Source: Halalkalicoccus sp. CGA53 (GTDB taxonomy: Archaea > Halobacteriota > Halobacteria > Halobacteriales > Halalkalicoccaceae). From it: a DNA stretch of 64,000 bases. The DNA lies in assembly GCF_036429475.1 (NCBI RefSeq), contig NZ_CP144125.1, positions 2,294,001 through 2,358,000 of the forward strand. The letters are read 5' to 3'. Below, in pieces: positions 8,283 through 18,200 of the stretch. Each line of letters starts with the position of its first letter. Positions within the stretch are counted from its first letter, which is position 1. The notes below the pieces were generated by a model. The model was not told the DNA's origin. It made no database searches and was given only the letters and a program-made list of their open reading frames with translations. The translations under genes were made by a program, and so were the position numbers.

Positions 8283-9437
8283 TCACCACTCGGCTATGCT
8301 CCCGTCGTCGTGACGCCAGACGGGGTTGTGCCAGTCGACGTCCTCCCGCGTCCGTTCTTCGACGTACTCCTCGTCGACCTCGATCCCGAGCCCCGGTCCG
8401 TCGGGCACGTCGACGTACCCGTCTTCGTACTCGAAGACCCCCGGATCGGCGAGGTAGTCGAGGACGTCGTTGTCCTCGTTGTAGTGGATGTCGAGGCTCT
8501 GTTCCTGGAGCAGCGTGTTCGGCGTACACGCGTCCACCTGGAGCGACGACGCGAGGGCGATCGGCCCCAGCGGGCAGTGTGGCGCGAGCGCGACGTCGTA
8601 CGCCTCGGCCATCGCCGCGATCTTCCTGACCTCGGTGATCCCGCCCGCGTGCGAGAGGTCCGGCTGGATCAGGTCGACCGCACCGCTCTCGAGGAGGGGC
8701 TTGAACTCCCAGCGCGAGTAGAGCCGCTCGCCCGTCGCGATCGGGACGGTGGTGTGTGCGGCGATCCCAGAAAGCGTATCGCTGTGCTCCGGCAACACCG
8801 GCTCCTCGACGAACATCGGTTCGTACGGGGCGAGCGCCTCGATCAGCCGCTCGGCCATCGACTTCGAGGCACGCCCGTGGAGGTCCACCCCGACGTCCAC
8901 CTCGGGACCGACCGCGTCGCGGACCTCCGCCATCCGACCCCGGGCGGCCTCGACGGTCGCCGGCGTGTCGATACGGCGAAGCTCGCCGGTCGCGTTCATC
9001 TTCAACGCGGTGAACCCCTCGGCGACCTTCTCGGCGGCCGCCTCGCCGACGTCCGCGGGCCGGTCGCCGCCGATCCACTGGTAGACCCGTACCCGGTCGC
9101 GCGCCCGGCCGCCGAGGAGCTCGTAGACTGGCGCCCCGTGTTCTCTCCCCTTCAGATCCCAGAGCGCCTGATCGATCCCGGAGAGCGCGCTCATCAGGAC
9201 TGGACCACCCCGGTAGAACCCGCCGCGGTACATCGTCTGCCAGTGGTCCTCGATTCGAGAGGGCTCCTCGCCGAGCAGATAGGTCTCCATCAGTTCGGAG
9301 ACCGCCGTCGCGACGGTCCTCGCCCGACCCTCGACCACCGGTTCGCCCCAGCCTACACGGCCGTCGCTCGTCTCGACGCGCAGGAAGAGCCACCTCGGTG
9401 GGACTCCGAAGAGGTCGTAGTCGGTCACCTCGGTCAT
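8283..9437 (-). CDS. dgoD: D-galactonate dehydratase, enolase superfamily
   Basis: 384 residues. It dehydrates D-galactonate to 2-keto-3-deoxygalactonate. It aligns from end to end by eye with E. coli DgoD: VPPRWLFLRVET and VGWGEPVVEGRARTV at the start, GGFYRGGPVLMSALSGIDQALWD-type text near 72-94, and a final WRNP/WRHDD-like tail. Metal ligands are D185, E211 and E237; catalytic residues are K146, H187 (DLHGR) and H287 (APHCPLGP). No sugar-acid kinase or aldolase gene is beside it; its minus-strand neighbours downstream are rdfA and sph3. The start overlaps the stop of a 21-residue upstream ORF. Confidence 0.88.
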   Translation of the reverse strand: MTEVTDYDLFGVPPRWLFLRVETSDGRVGWGEPVVEGRARTVATAVSELMETYLLGEEPSRIEDHWQTMYRGGFYRGGPVLMSALSGIDQALWDLKGREHGAPVYELLGGRARDRVRVYQWIGGDRPADVGEAAAEKVAEGFTALKMNATGELRRIDTPATVEAARGRMAEVRDAVGPEVDVGVDLHGRASKSMAERLIEALAPYEPMFVEEPVLPEHSDTLSGIAAHTTVPIATGERLYSRWEFKPLLESGAVDLIQPDLSHAGGITEVRKIAAMAEAYDVALAPHCPLGPIALASSLQVDACTPNTLLQEQSLDIHYNEDNDVLDYLADPGVFEYEDGYVDVPDGPGLGIEVDEEYVEERTREDVDWHNPVWRHDDGSIAEW

Positions 9438-9499
9438 CGCCGATCACCGATCCACTCGGAACGTCTCGGGAACGCGTCGTCGATCTCGGTCGGCGCCAT
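9434..9499 (-). CDS. possible 21-residue upstream ORF overlapping the dgoD start
   Basis: Starts MAPTEIDDAFPRR and ends in TGA inside the dgoD ATG (ATGA overlap). A TATA-like box lies about 27 nt before its ATG, so a leaderless transcript would begin on this ORF rather than on dgoD. The product may be a leader peptide, or the ORF may only mark the 5' untranslated region. No homology is recognised. Confidence 0.3.
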   Translation of the reverse strand: MAPTEIDDAFPRRSEWIGDRR

Positions 9500-10022
9500 A
9501 GTCCTCCTCCTCTGCGCCGGGCCGTAAACGTACCGCGGGACCGTTCGATCGTTTCCCGAGGCCTCCGATTTTGTATACCACCCTTCGGTGTACCGGCGCC
9601 CTCCCATTATCGGGATACGAACAGACAGGTCGAAGTACCGCTCATTCGTAGGATCGGAATCTACGGGGGATAGGTGACCGTCGCTCCCGCAGCAGGCCGT
9701 CCGACTCGATTCATAGCACTGGCCCCTCCGGGGACTCCAACTACTCGAACGGTTTGCCAAAGGCTGTCACTTCCGCCGCACGCAGGCCGACTACCCGGCA
9801 GCGGTCCCCGTCGGGAGTGCCCGTCTCGATTCCGTACATACGCTCGATCGACTTGTGTGGTAACCAGTTTCGTGGCAGGCAGCGACTCTGTTCGACCGCT
9901 TTGATCGCGGGAACACCGTCCTGACGGCTGCTGACAACCGAAACCGGTCTAAAACCGTCGGATCAGTATGGAGGCGATCGAAGGCAAATTTCATATAGCA
10001 TCTATTGGTTTACATCCGGCCG
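9438..10022. other. intergenic gap between dgoD and the recombinase
   Basis: Apart from the short upstream ORF and its TATA-like box (minus-strand CGTTTACG at 9523-9530), I see no gene in these 585 bases. Open frames here are short, rich in R and S, and have no recognisable domain. No tRNA or attachment site is evident next to the recombinase 3' end. Confidence 0.5.
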
Positions 10023-11066
10023 TTATACTAGCAGATATATATTGTCGTGGTAGACCGTGTGGACACGATCGCCCCAGTTGTGGGTGTAGGTGTCGATGAT
10101 GTCGTCGGCGACGTCCCCCCGGAGGTACTTCACGATACCCCGATCGCCGGTCCGGTCACGGAGGTGTGTCGTGAAGAAGTGTCTGAAGTAATGGGGGGTG
10201 ACGTTCTCGGCGGCGTCGCCCCCGGTGTGATACCACCCCTGCGCACGCGCGTGCCGTTCGACGAACGACCGAACGGTGGGCGGTTCGACTCGCCGACCCC
10301 AGTTCGAGGCCGTGTTCACGAACAGCGGCTCGGCAGGCGAGGGTGAGTCCGGACGGATCGCGAGGTAGGCGAGCAGCGCCTCTCGGAGCTCTTCGTCCAC
10401 CGGAACGACCGTCTCACGCTGGCGCTTGTTCGAAGACGAACGCACCTCTCCGTTCGTCTCGGCTCCCCGTTTCGGCCGCGGGCTGACGAACAGGGCGTCC
10501 GGACGCTCGGAGAGCTGTGCCCTCGCGGGTGCGATCGCGGCGTACTCGGGTGGGTCCTCGAGTCGGAGGTCTCGACAGTCGAGGTTACAGAGCTCTCCGA
10601 CCCGTAACCCGGTCTTCAACAGCGTGAGGACGGTGGCCCGTTCGAGCGGGTGTGAGATCCCCGCGACGAACGTCCGCATCCCCTCGACCGAGACGTCCCT
10701 GCGCGTCGGGTTCGCCTCGATCCGTTCGGGCATCTCCTCGACGACCAGTGCCATCGGGTTGAACTCGAACGCGCCGATCTGGGTCATGTAGGCGTAAAAC
10801 CGGTGGAGATACGAGGCGTATGTCGCGATCGTGCTTTCGGCGTGTTCGGCCCGCAACGTGTGGACCCAGGCCATACACTCGCGCTGTGTCGCCTCTGCGG
10901 GATCGGTGGATCCTCGACCTTCTTCGGCGAGGAACCGCTCGAACTCGCGGAGGACCCGTTCGTAGGCCTGGATCGTCCGCTCCGCCTTCCCGTGGTAGGC
11001 CTGGTCCTCGAGGAAGTACTCGATCGAGTCGCCTACCTCGACCGAGCGACGAGGATCGACGCTCAT
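10023..11066 (-). CDS. tyrosine recombinase / integrase, XerC-like
   Basis: 347 residues. An N-terminal SAM-like core-binding domain (about 10-110) is followed by the catalytic domain. Visible active-site residues are R155 (TGLRVGELC), a Lys in NKRQRETVVP near 214, H292 and R295 (PHYFRHFF), and a probable nucleophile Y327 (IDTYTHNW). The start ATG overlaps the stop of the upstream gene by four bases, so the two are co-translated. It could be a conserved chromosomal recombinase or the integrase of a lost element; no att repeats, phage or plasmid genes are nearby, so I favour a resident recombinase. Confidence 0.88.
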   Translation of the reverse strand: MSVDPRRSVEVGDSIEYFLEDQAYHGKAERTIQAYERVLREFERFLAEEGRGSTDPAEATQRECMAWVHTLRAEHAESTIATYASYLHRFYAYMTQIGAFEFNPMALVVEEMPERIEANPTRRDVSVEGMRTFVAGISHPLERATVLTLLKTGLRVGELCNLDCRDLRLEDPPEYAAIAPARAQLSERPDALFVSPRPKRGAETNGEVRSSSNKRQRETVVPVDEELREALLAYLAIRPDSPSPAEPLFVNTASNWGRRVEPPTVRSFVERHARAQGWYHTGGDAAENVTPHYFRHFFTTHLRDRTGDRGIVKYLRGDVADDIIDTYTHNWGDRVHTVYHDNIYLLV

Positions 11067-11446
11067 CGCTCACCGACGAGGACGTAGCCGCCGTCACGGG
11101 GACTGTATCGGACCTCGTTTCGCTCCTGGAGCGATTCGAGCGCATCGTAGAGCCGCTCCTCGATGTCGTCGGTCACCGCCGCGAACAGGTCCTCATCCGT
11201 CATCGGGCCCCCAGAGAGGGCAGAGAGAAGGCCCTCTTCCAGGGTGTCACCCCCCGGGGTAGCGTCCGCAGAACCGCCTTCCTCGGGATCGGGCGAGAAG
11301 CCCGCTCGCCCTGCCTGGATCATCGTCCGTACGAACTCGCTCTGGGTCATATCGAGCGCCGCCGCGTGTTCCTTCCAGCGTTCCTTCTGGTAGCTCGGGA
11401 CGTACGTCTTTACGACCGCTCGATCACTGCCGGAGGACTCTCTCAT
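11063..11446 (-). CDS. small DNA-binding-type protein, DUF5805-like
   Basis: 127 residues. The first 50 residues (VKTYVPSYQKERWKEHA, then MTQSEFVRTMI) look like a ribbon-helix-helix domain. A Gly/Asp-rich linker leads to a C-terminal winged-helix-like region (EERLYDALESLQERNEV, then YSPRDGGYVLV). I recall this family as DUF5805, found next to recombinases in haloarchaea. The start MRESSG at 11446 is preferred to an ATG 21 bases upstream, with a TATA-like GATATAC about 30 nt before it. It overlaps the recombinase and may be its regulator or directionality factor (inference). Confidence 0.72.
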   Translation of the reverse strand: MRESSGSDRAVVKTYVPSYQKERWKEHAAALDMTQSEFVRTMIQAGRAGFSPDPEEGGSADATPGGDTLEEGLLSALSGGPMTDEDLFAAVTDDIEERLYDALESLQERNEVRYSPRDGGYVLVGER

Positions 11447-12529
11447 GGGACGGTATCCGCTTCTCACCCGTCGTATATCAATGTAGTCCCTATACCGGTG
11501 ATAAGAGACGTTATCTCACTCGGTGGGTCTGTGTCCTCGTTCGATCCTTCACCTTATCCCAATTTTTGGTACTGTCGAACTCGGTTTAGGTGCTACATAG
11601 GGGGATATAACCATGGCCTTCGATCGGTCGATCGACCCGCCCACACACGATGTACGGGGCCGAGTTCTCCTCCAGATCACAGTCGGGGGTGGTAGGGTAC
11701 TCCCTCGGTCGTTGGAGGAGTAAGGGAAATTTTCGTACCGATTGCCGCACTGGTTCCTCGATATTGTGGCGAGCTCCCGTCTCTTCTCGCTGACACACCA
11801 CCTCCCATTCATGTTCCGCTCGCCAAATCGATCGATAGCGCTACGGAGTACTGGAATCGGATGGTCGGTCCCGTACCACAGAAGCGTCTGAAGGGCTTCA
11901 GTTCGTCTTCGGGGCGCGCGGTTCGGCTACTCACTACAATGGCTCCGGTAACACGGAGTGTTCTCCGATAGAGGTATTCTAAATGGTCCTGCGGGCCCAT
12001 CGAGCGACAGATCGGTCTCTCGGTGAACACACGCCTTCCAGTACTATAGACGGTCACGACACACCATACCGATCTAAACGGGCGATCGCTGCCGAGTCGG
12101 TGTCCGAGAGTAGGGCCGCTACAGCGAACGGGGCTACGATGGTATATCGGTTCTCAGCCCCCTTCCCGAAACCTACCGACCTCGAGGCCGTGTAAACAGC
12201 GCTCCTCTCGATCACCCGTGATCGGTCGATACCGCTCGACTGGTCGGTGCTCTGGACCTTCAGCGACGCAGGGGACGAACCACCTCCGGAACGGGGTTCC
12301 TGCGTCGAGATTCCGGAAGCCACCCGGGTACCCGTAACGATTCCTCTAGAGGGAGGCGTCTCCCTGCGACCGGTTCCGGAACAGCGCTCCTCCGTTCCTC
12401 GAACCATGTATGGGAGTGATTACATTCCCAGAATATCAGAATGTGTATAAGGATGTGTGGAACATCGCAATCTGTAAATCTCATAGCGCTATACACAAAA
12501 CTCGACGAACCGCTCGAACGGCGAGGCGA
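11447..12529. other. 1.1-kb gene-poor stretch
   Basis: No convincing gene on either strand. The open frames are all under 120 codons, lack the acidic composition of halophile proteins and have no recognisable domain. The segment 12410-12500 is AT-richer. I see no IS ends, tRNA or CRISPR repeats. It may be decayed sequence beside the recombinase. Confidence 0.45.
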
Positions 12530-13291
12530 TCAGCCGTAGGTGAGGTTGATCTCGATGACGTTCGCCGCGCGCTCGACGAGTGTCGGGAGTTCCTCGTCGA
12601 ACCACTCGCCGCGCATCCGGCTCTTCGGCCCGGAGACGCTCACCGCTCCCACGACGGTCTCGGCGGTGACGATCGGTGCGGCCACGCAGTGGAGGCCCTC
12701 GAGACGCTCCTCGCGGTCGAAGGCGTAGCCGCGTTCGCGGACCCGTTCGAGCTGCTCGGCGAGTTCGTCCCGATCGGTGATCGTGTACGGCGTACGCGCG
12801 GGGAGGCCGTGGCGGTCCAGGATCGTCTCCACTCGCTCCGGAGGGAGGTGGGCGAGGATCGCCTTCCCGAACCCGGTCGTGTGGAGGTACACCCGTTTCC
12901 CGGCGTGGGTGTCCATGTGAACGGCGTCCGAACCCTTCGCCTTGTAGAGGAACACGCCACGGCCGTGCTCTTCGACCAGGAGGTTCGCCATCTCGCTCGT
13001 CGCCTCCGCGAGCTTGTCGATCTCGGGGGGGCCGATCGTCGCCACCCGTCGTCGCTCCCGGGCGTGCTCGCCGAGTTGGAGGAACCGGAGCCCGACGTCG
13101 TAGGCGCCGTCGTGTTTCACCACGTACTCGTTGCGCCAGAGCGTCTGTAAGTGGTTGTGGACCGTACTCTTCGGCAGCCCCACGTGATTCGCGAGCTCCG
13201 TCACGCCGGCACCGTCGAGTGCCTGAAGCGCCTCGATGATGCGAAAGCTCGTCTCGGTCGCGTTGACGGTGACCGGCTCGTCTCGCTGCAT
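12530..13291 (-). CDS. IclR family transcriptional regulator
   Basis: 253 residues. An N-terminal winged helix (ATETSFRIIEALQALDGAG, then VTELANHVGLPKSTVHNHLQ with the recognition helix near residues 32-50) is followed by the IclR effector domain (AVHMDTHAGKRVYLHTTGFGKAILA, ERGYAFDREERLEGLHCVAAPI). It binds DNA and senses a small organic acid in characterised members. A long in-frame extension upstream is not protein-like; ATG 13291 is supported by a TATA-like box 27 nt away. It is divergent from the malyl-CoA lyase-type gene, which it probably controls. Confidence 0.92.
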   Translation of the reverse strand: MQRDEPVTVNATETSFRIIEALQALDGAGVTELANHVGLPKSTVHNHLQTLWRNEYVVKHDGAYDVGLRFLQLGEHARERRRVATIGPPEIDKLAEATSEMANLLVEEHGRGVFLYKAKGSDAVHMDTHAGKRVYLHTTGFGKAILAHLPPERVETILDRHGLPARTPYTITDRDELAEQLERVRERGYAFDREERLEGLHCVAAPIVTAETVVGAVSVSGPKSRMRGEWFDEELPTLVERAANVIEINLTYG

Positions 13292-13812
13292 GATCCGTCT
13301 GCGCCTGGGAAACGCATAACCTCTTCGACCGTCTCGACGTTCGGACGAGCTGAACGGCCGCTCGTTCCGGCCGATCGGGGGAATACGAACGGGATCTGTA
13401 GATCTCCGCCGGTAGTGTTCCCCCGAGAGCCCGTCCCGACCCGGTTCCCAGCCTTGATAGACGTGACATGCATACTTCTGTAATGGAGCGGAGGGGTCCC
13501 TACCGTGCCGATCCGACCACGGATGATGGTCGTCCCGGTCCGCTCGGGCCATTCGTCCCCACTGGAACGTCGTTCTACAGGGGTGAACGGTTCTTCCGAC
13601 TTCTTCTGTCCGCTCTTTCTGCCGGATAGTCGAGCGTACCGGCGACGAGTGCCGTATCCGTCGGTGGGCAGGCTCAACGAGTGGACGTTCGCGTCGCATC
13701 CACCGAGAAAGGGCGTCCGGACCGTGTGAACCTCTGACGAGGAGGGTGATCGTCGACCGCCGTGAGGTAGTTTTATGATGACGCCTGCGGGAGTGGGAGG
13801 TGGATCTCACGC
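13292..13812. other. divergent regulatory region between iclR-type gene and lyase gene
   Basis: This 521-base gap has a minus-strand TATA-like AGGTTATGC (13314-13322) for the regulator and TTTTATG (13771-13777) before the lyase. No third gene is supported. A weak CCTC-TGAC-GAGG repeat near 13733 is too short to call an operator. Confidence 0.5.
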
Positions 13813-14724
13813 ATGACAGACGTCACCCTGCGGAGGACGCAGTTAGCAACGCCCGCGAGCGACGAGGGCATGATGGAGAAGGCGGCTTCGAGCGACGCCG
13901 ACGAGGTCTTCCTCGACCTCGAGGACTCGGTCGCGCCGAACGCGAAGCCCGACGCCCGCGGTCCGCTCGTCGAGGCGGCGAACACCCACGACTGGAGCGG
14001 AAAGGTGCTCTCCTATCGGATCAACGGCATCGACACCCAGTGGTGGTACGACGACCTGATCGAGGTCGTGAGCGAGGCCGGCGAGAACATCGACGACATC
14101 ATCGTTCCGAAGGTCAAGGGCGCGAGCGACATCCACACGGTCGAGAACCTGCTCACCCAGGTCGAGGTCAACGCCGGCCTCGAGGTGGGGGCGATCGGTC
14201 TCGAACCCCAGATCGAGGACGGCGAGGGGATGCACAACGTCCACGAGATCGCCCACGCCTCCGATCGCCTCTCGAGCGTGATCTTCGGCCCCGGCGACTA
14301 CTCCGCCGCGATGGGGACCCCTGGACTCGATATCGGCCAGTTCCCCGACTACCCCGGCCACTACTGGCACTACGCACTGTCTCACTGCAACGCCGCCGCG
14401 AAGAGCGCCGGCCTCCCGTGTCTCGACGGCCCGTACGCGGACATCTCGGACGAGCAGGGCTTCCGCGAGTCCTGTTCGAACGCCCGGATGGTCGGCTGTG
14501 ACGGCAAGTGGGCGATCCACCCTAGCCAGATCGAGATCGCGAACGAGATCTTCGCGCCCGATCCGGAGGTCGCAGAACGCGCCGACCGGATCGTCGAGGC
14601 GTACGCCGAGGCGATGGAGGAGGGGAAGGGTGCGGTGAGCGTCGACGGGCAGATGGTCGACGAGGCGACCAACAAGATGGCCCAGGAGATCGTCGCGCGG
14701 GCGAAGGCCGCAGACATCCTCTAG
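13813..14724 (+). CDS. malyl-CoA / beta-methylmalyl-CoA lyase-type protein (HpcH/HpaI-CitE family)
   Basis: 303 residues. The family cleaves malyl-CoA or methylmalyl-CoA to glyoxylate and acetyl- or propionyl-CoA. By eye it matches Rhodobacter Mcl1: EVFLDLEDSVAPNAKPDAR near residue 32, YRINGIDTQWWYDDL near 62, IIVPKVKGASDI near 97, DGPYADISDEQGFR near 205, and WAIHPSQIEIANEIF near 238. The acidic residues expected to bind Mg (LEDSV; a Glu in GLEPQIEDG) are present. The divergent IclR gene is its likely regulator. It could supply or consume glyoxylate together with the hydroxyacid dehydrogenases. A citramalyl-CoA specificity cannot be excluded. Confidence 0.82.
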   Translation: MTDVTLRRTQLATPASDEGMMEKAASSDADEVFLDLEDSVAPNAKPDARGPLVEAANTHDWSGKVLSYRINGIDTQWWYDDLIEVVSEAGENIDDIIVPKVKGASDIHTVENLLTQVEVNAGLEVGAIGLEPQIEDGEGMHNVHEIAHASDRLSSVIFGPGDYSAAMGTPGLDIGQFPDYPGHYWHYALSHCNAAAKSAGLPCLDGPYADISDEQGFRESCSNARMVGCDGKWAIHPSQIEIANEIFAPDPEVAERADRIVEAYAEAMEEGKGAVSVDGQMVDEATNKMAQEIVARAKAADIL

Positions 14725-14740
14725 CCGGTTTCGATCGCGT

Positions 14741-15106
14741 TCACTCGAGCGGCCCGACCAGTTCGAGCGTGTGGCCGTCGGGGTCGAGGATGAACGCGGT
14801 TCGCGCGCCGGCTTCGGGCTGATCGCCTGGTTCCTTCTCGACGCCGTGGTTCTCGATCCGATCGAACGCCTCGTCGACGTCCTCGACCTTGAACGCGAGG
14901 TGGCCGAACGCGTCGCCGTGGTCGTACTCGCTCACACCCTCGGTCTCCGAGAGCTGTACCTCGATCCCGTTCTCGTCGGCGACGTACCGGTGGACGGTGC
15001 CGTCGGCCTCGAACCCCCAGGTCTCCTCGAAGCCGAACTGTTCGGTGTAGTACTCGACCGACGCCTCGACGTCGCGTACGTTGAGGTTGGCATGGATGAA
15101 CTCCAT
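14741..15106 (-). CDS. VOC (glyoxalase/bleomycin resistance) family protein
   Basis: 121 residues with paired beta-alpha-beta-beta-beta modules: FIHANLNVRDVEASVEYY at the start and FGHLAFKVEDVDEAFDRI near residue 69, ending in FILDPDGHTLELVGPL. Metal ligands would be His5, Glu in EVQL (about 50), His71 and Glu in LELV (about 117), the glyoxalase I pattern. It may be a lactoylglutathione-lyase-like or epimerase enzyme; the substrate is not clear. Start ATG 15106 has a TATA-like box 27 nt upstream inside an inverted repeat. It converges with the lyase gene (16-base gap) and diverges from the first fused dehydrogenase. Confidence 0.85.
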   Translation of the reverse strand: MEFIHANLNVRDVEASVEYYTEQFGFEETWGFEADGTVHRYVADENGIEVQLSETEGVSEYDHGDAFGHLAFKVEDVDEAFDRIENHGVEKEPGDQPEAGARTAFILDPDGHTLELVGPLE

Positions 15107-15126
15107 ACGTGGGCGACCGTCCCATT

Positions 15127-15142
15127 CCACATAAGCGTGTGG
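15127..15142. promoter_or_regulatory. inverted repeat CCACA-N6-TGTGG at the VOC gene promoter
   Basis: The arms CCACA and TGTGG flank TAAGCG and enclose the minus-strand TATA-like CTTATG (15131-15136) of the VOC gene. A bound repressor would block the TATA box. The same arms and spacing recur at the tripartite transporter promoter (38863-38880). Confidence 0.5.
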
Positions 15143-15207
15143 TGCCGTGGGGGTTCGGGACCGATCGCGGGAGTGGCAGTTCGTCACACGGTGGGTACGT
15201 GCACAGG

Positions 15208-15216
15208 TATTATACC
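15208..15216 (+). promoter_or_regulatory. TATA-like box of the first fused dehydrogenase
   Basis: TATTATACC centred about 27 nt before ATG 15239. It fixes the start and implies a leaderless transcript. Confidence 0.55.
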
Positions 15217-15238
15217 GCTCGCCGCCCGACGGTCGGTA

Positions 15239-18200
15239 ATGGCCGTCGAGAAACCGGAACGAGGGCGGGCGGGACAGGGGAGTACGACCGACACCGGCCG
15301 GTCGTCGGTGATCGAGAAACCCTCGGGAGGGATGGCGGAGTTCGCGACGCTGAACGAGGAGCTCGGCCACGACCACCCGGACGTCGAGGAGTACGTCGAT
15401 CTCGCGGCGGACCTCCGCGACGCGGTGGCGGGGGAGGTCCGCTTCGACGAGTACGCACAGGTGCTCTACGCGACCGACGGGAGCATCTACCAGGCCCGAC
15501 CGGCCGGCGTCGTCCACCCGACGGACGTCTCCGACGTGCAGGCGGCAGTCCGGATCGCCGCCGACCACGACGTTCCGATCATCGCTCGCGGGGCCGGCTC
15601 CTCGCTCGGCGGGCAGGCCGTCGGACCCGGCTGTGTCGTCCTGGAGATGACGACGTACATGGACGGCGTCGTCGAGCTCCGTCCCGAGGAGCGGCGTGCG
15701 GTCGTCCAGCCCGGTGTCGTCCAGGACCACTTCGACGAGTACGCCAGCCGGTGGGGGCTGAAGTTCGCGCCCGACCCGGCCTCCTCGAACCGGGCGACGA
15801 TCGGCGGCGGCCTCGGCAACAACTCGACGGGCGCACACTCGGTCCGTTACGGGATCAGCGACGCCTACACGGAGGAGCTGAAGGTCGTGCTCGCCGACGG
15901 CTCGCTGATCCACACCCGCGAGGTGGTCCTCGACGGCGAGGAGTGGGAGGAGATCGTGGCGAAGGGGGACAGGGAGGCGGCGATCTACGAGACGATCCGG
16001 GGGCTGGTCGAGGAGAATCGGGACGAGATCGGCGAGAAGTACCCCGACCTCAAACGGAACGTCTCGGGGTACAACCTCCAGAAGGTGATCTACGAGAACC
16101 GCGAGGGAGAGGAGGTGATCAACCTCTCGAAGCTACTGGTCGGCTCGGAGTCCACCCTCGGCGTGATCGTCGAGGCCGAGATCAGTCTCGTCACCGTTCC
16201 CGAGGAGACCTCGCTCGCGCTCTACTGTTTCTCCGACCTGATCGAGGCGCTCGCGGCGGTGCCCGAGGCACTCGAGTTCGACACGAGCGCCGTGGAGCTG
16301 ATGGACGCCGAGGTCTTCAGACTGGCTCGCGGCTCCGAACAGTTCGCGAAGTACGAGGAGCCGATCCCCGACGGCACGGAAGCGGCGCTGATGCTCGAGT
16401 TCGACTCCGAACTCCACGAGGACCTCGGAGAGCCCATCCGGCGGACGAACGCCCACTTCGTCGACGAGGGCGACGCGTTCGACGTGCTCGAAGCCTACAC
16501 CGACGAGGACCAGGCGGACATCTGGAAGCTCCGGAAGGCGGCGATCCCGCTGCTGATGGCGCTCGAGGGCGATCCGAAACCCTACCCGTTCATCGAGGAC
16601 GCGACGGTCCCGCCCGCGGAACTCGCCGAGTACGTCGGGGAGTTCGAGCGCGTGCTCGACGAGCACGGAACCTCGGCGGCCTACTTCGCCCACGCCGGCA
16701 GCGGGACGCTCCACATCCGGCCGATCCTCAATCTCAAAGACGGCGAGGGGATCGAGACGATGCGCTCGATCTCGGAGGACGTCACCGACCTCGTCCTGGA
16801 GCGCCACGGCTCCTTTTCCGGTGAACACGGCGACGGCCTGGCTCGCACCCAGTTCAACCCGAAGATGTACGGGCCGGCACTCTGGGAGGCGTTCAAGGAG
16901 GTGAAGACGGTCTTCGACCCCGACTGGCGGCTGAACCCCGGGAAGGTCGTCTATCGCGAGGACGACCCGACCGACATGCGCGAGAACCTCCGGTACGGGA
17001 CAGAGTACCACTCGATCGAGCCACAGACGAAACTCGACTTCTCCGCGGAAGGTGGCTTCTCACACCTCGTCGAGCTCTGTAACGGCTGTGGGACCTGCCG
17101 GCAGACCGACGACGTGATGTGTCCCACCTACCGGGGTATGAAAGACGAGATCGCTACCACGCGCGGGCGGGCGAACATGCTCCGGGCGGCGATCTCGGGG
17201 GAGATCCCGACCGAGGAGCTGTACTCCGAGCGGTTCCAGGAGGAGGTGCTCGACCTCTGTGTCGGCTGCAAGGGCTGTAAGTCCGACTGTCCGACCGGCG
17301 TCGACCTCGCGAAGCTCAAGGCCGAGGTGAAACACGGCTACCACGAGCGTGAGGGCTCGGACCTCAGAACGAAGCTCTTCGCGAACATCGACCGGCTCTC
17401 GTGGCTCGGGAGCAGACTCGCGCCGGTCTCGAACCTCGGCCCGAAGCTCCCGGGTTCGCGCGTCGTGATGAAGACGGTGGCGGGGATCGCCCCCGACCGG
17501 AAGCTCCCGCCGTTCCGCCGCGAGTCGCTGGCCGACTGGTACGAAAAGCGCGGTCCGCGCATCGACGAGCGGGAAGCCGACCGGAAGGTGCTGCTCTTTC
17601 CGGACACGTACACGAACTACAGCTACCCCGAACCCGGGAAGGCGGCGATCCGCGTGCTCGAAGCAGCGGGCGTACACGTGCGGATACCCGACGAGTGTGG
17701 GCCGAGCGGTCGGGCGGCGTACTCCGTCGGTCTGCTCGACCAGGCCGAAGAGCGCGCACGGACGAACGTCGACGCACTCGGCGGCTACGTGGAGGACGGC
17801 TGGGACGTCGTGGCGATCGAACCCTCCGACGCCGTCGTCTTCCAGGACGAGTACACCTACCTGATTCCGGGTACCGAGACCGAACGGGTCGCCGAGTCGG
17901 CCTACGGGATCATGGAGTACCTCGACGAACACCGCCTGATCGACGGGCTGGTCGAGCACGACCGGCTGATGGTCCCGACTGAAACGCTCAGCTACCACGG
18001 CCACTGCCACCAGAAGTCCACCGGGAAGGACCACCACGCGGTGGGGGTGCTCGCGCGGGCGGGCTACGACGTGGACGTGCTCGACACGAGCTGCTGTGGG
18101 ATGGCCGGCTCGTTCGGTTACGAGGCAGAACACTACGACCTCTCGAAGGCGATCGCGGCCGACCTCTTCGAGAAGATCGACGCCAGCGAGGGCGAGACGG

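Noticed and set aside
10023-11446. Integrase as evidence of an integrated virus or plasmid
   Set aside because: No tRNA, direct repeats, capsid, replication or conjugation genes are nearby, and the recombinase has the same base composition as the chromosome.
11549-12407. Small open frames in the gene-poor segment
   Set aside because: Under 120 codons, not acidic, no TATA box at leaderless spacing and no recognisable motif.
12489-13469. 326-codon minus-strand frame over the IclR gene
   Set aside because: Out-of-phase reading of the regulator with Arg-rich composition; the IclR frame has the complete wHTH and effector domain.
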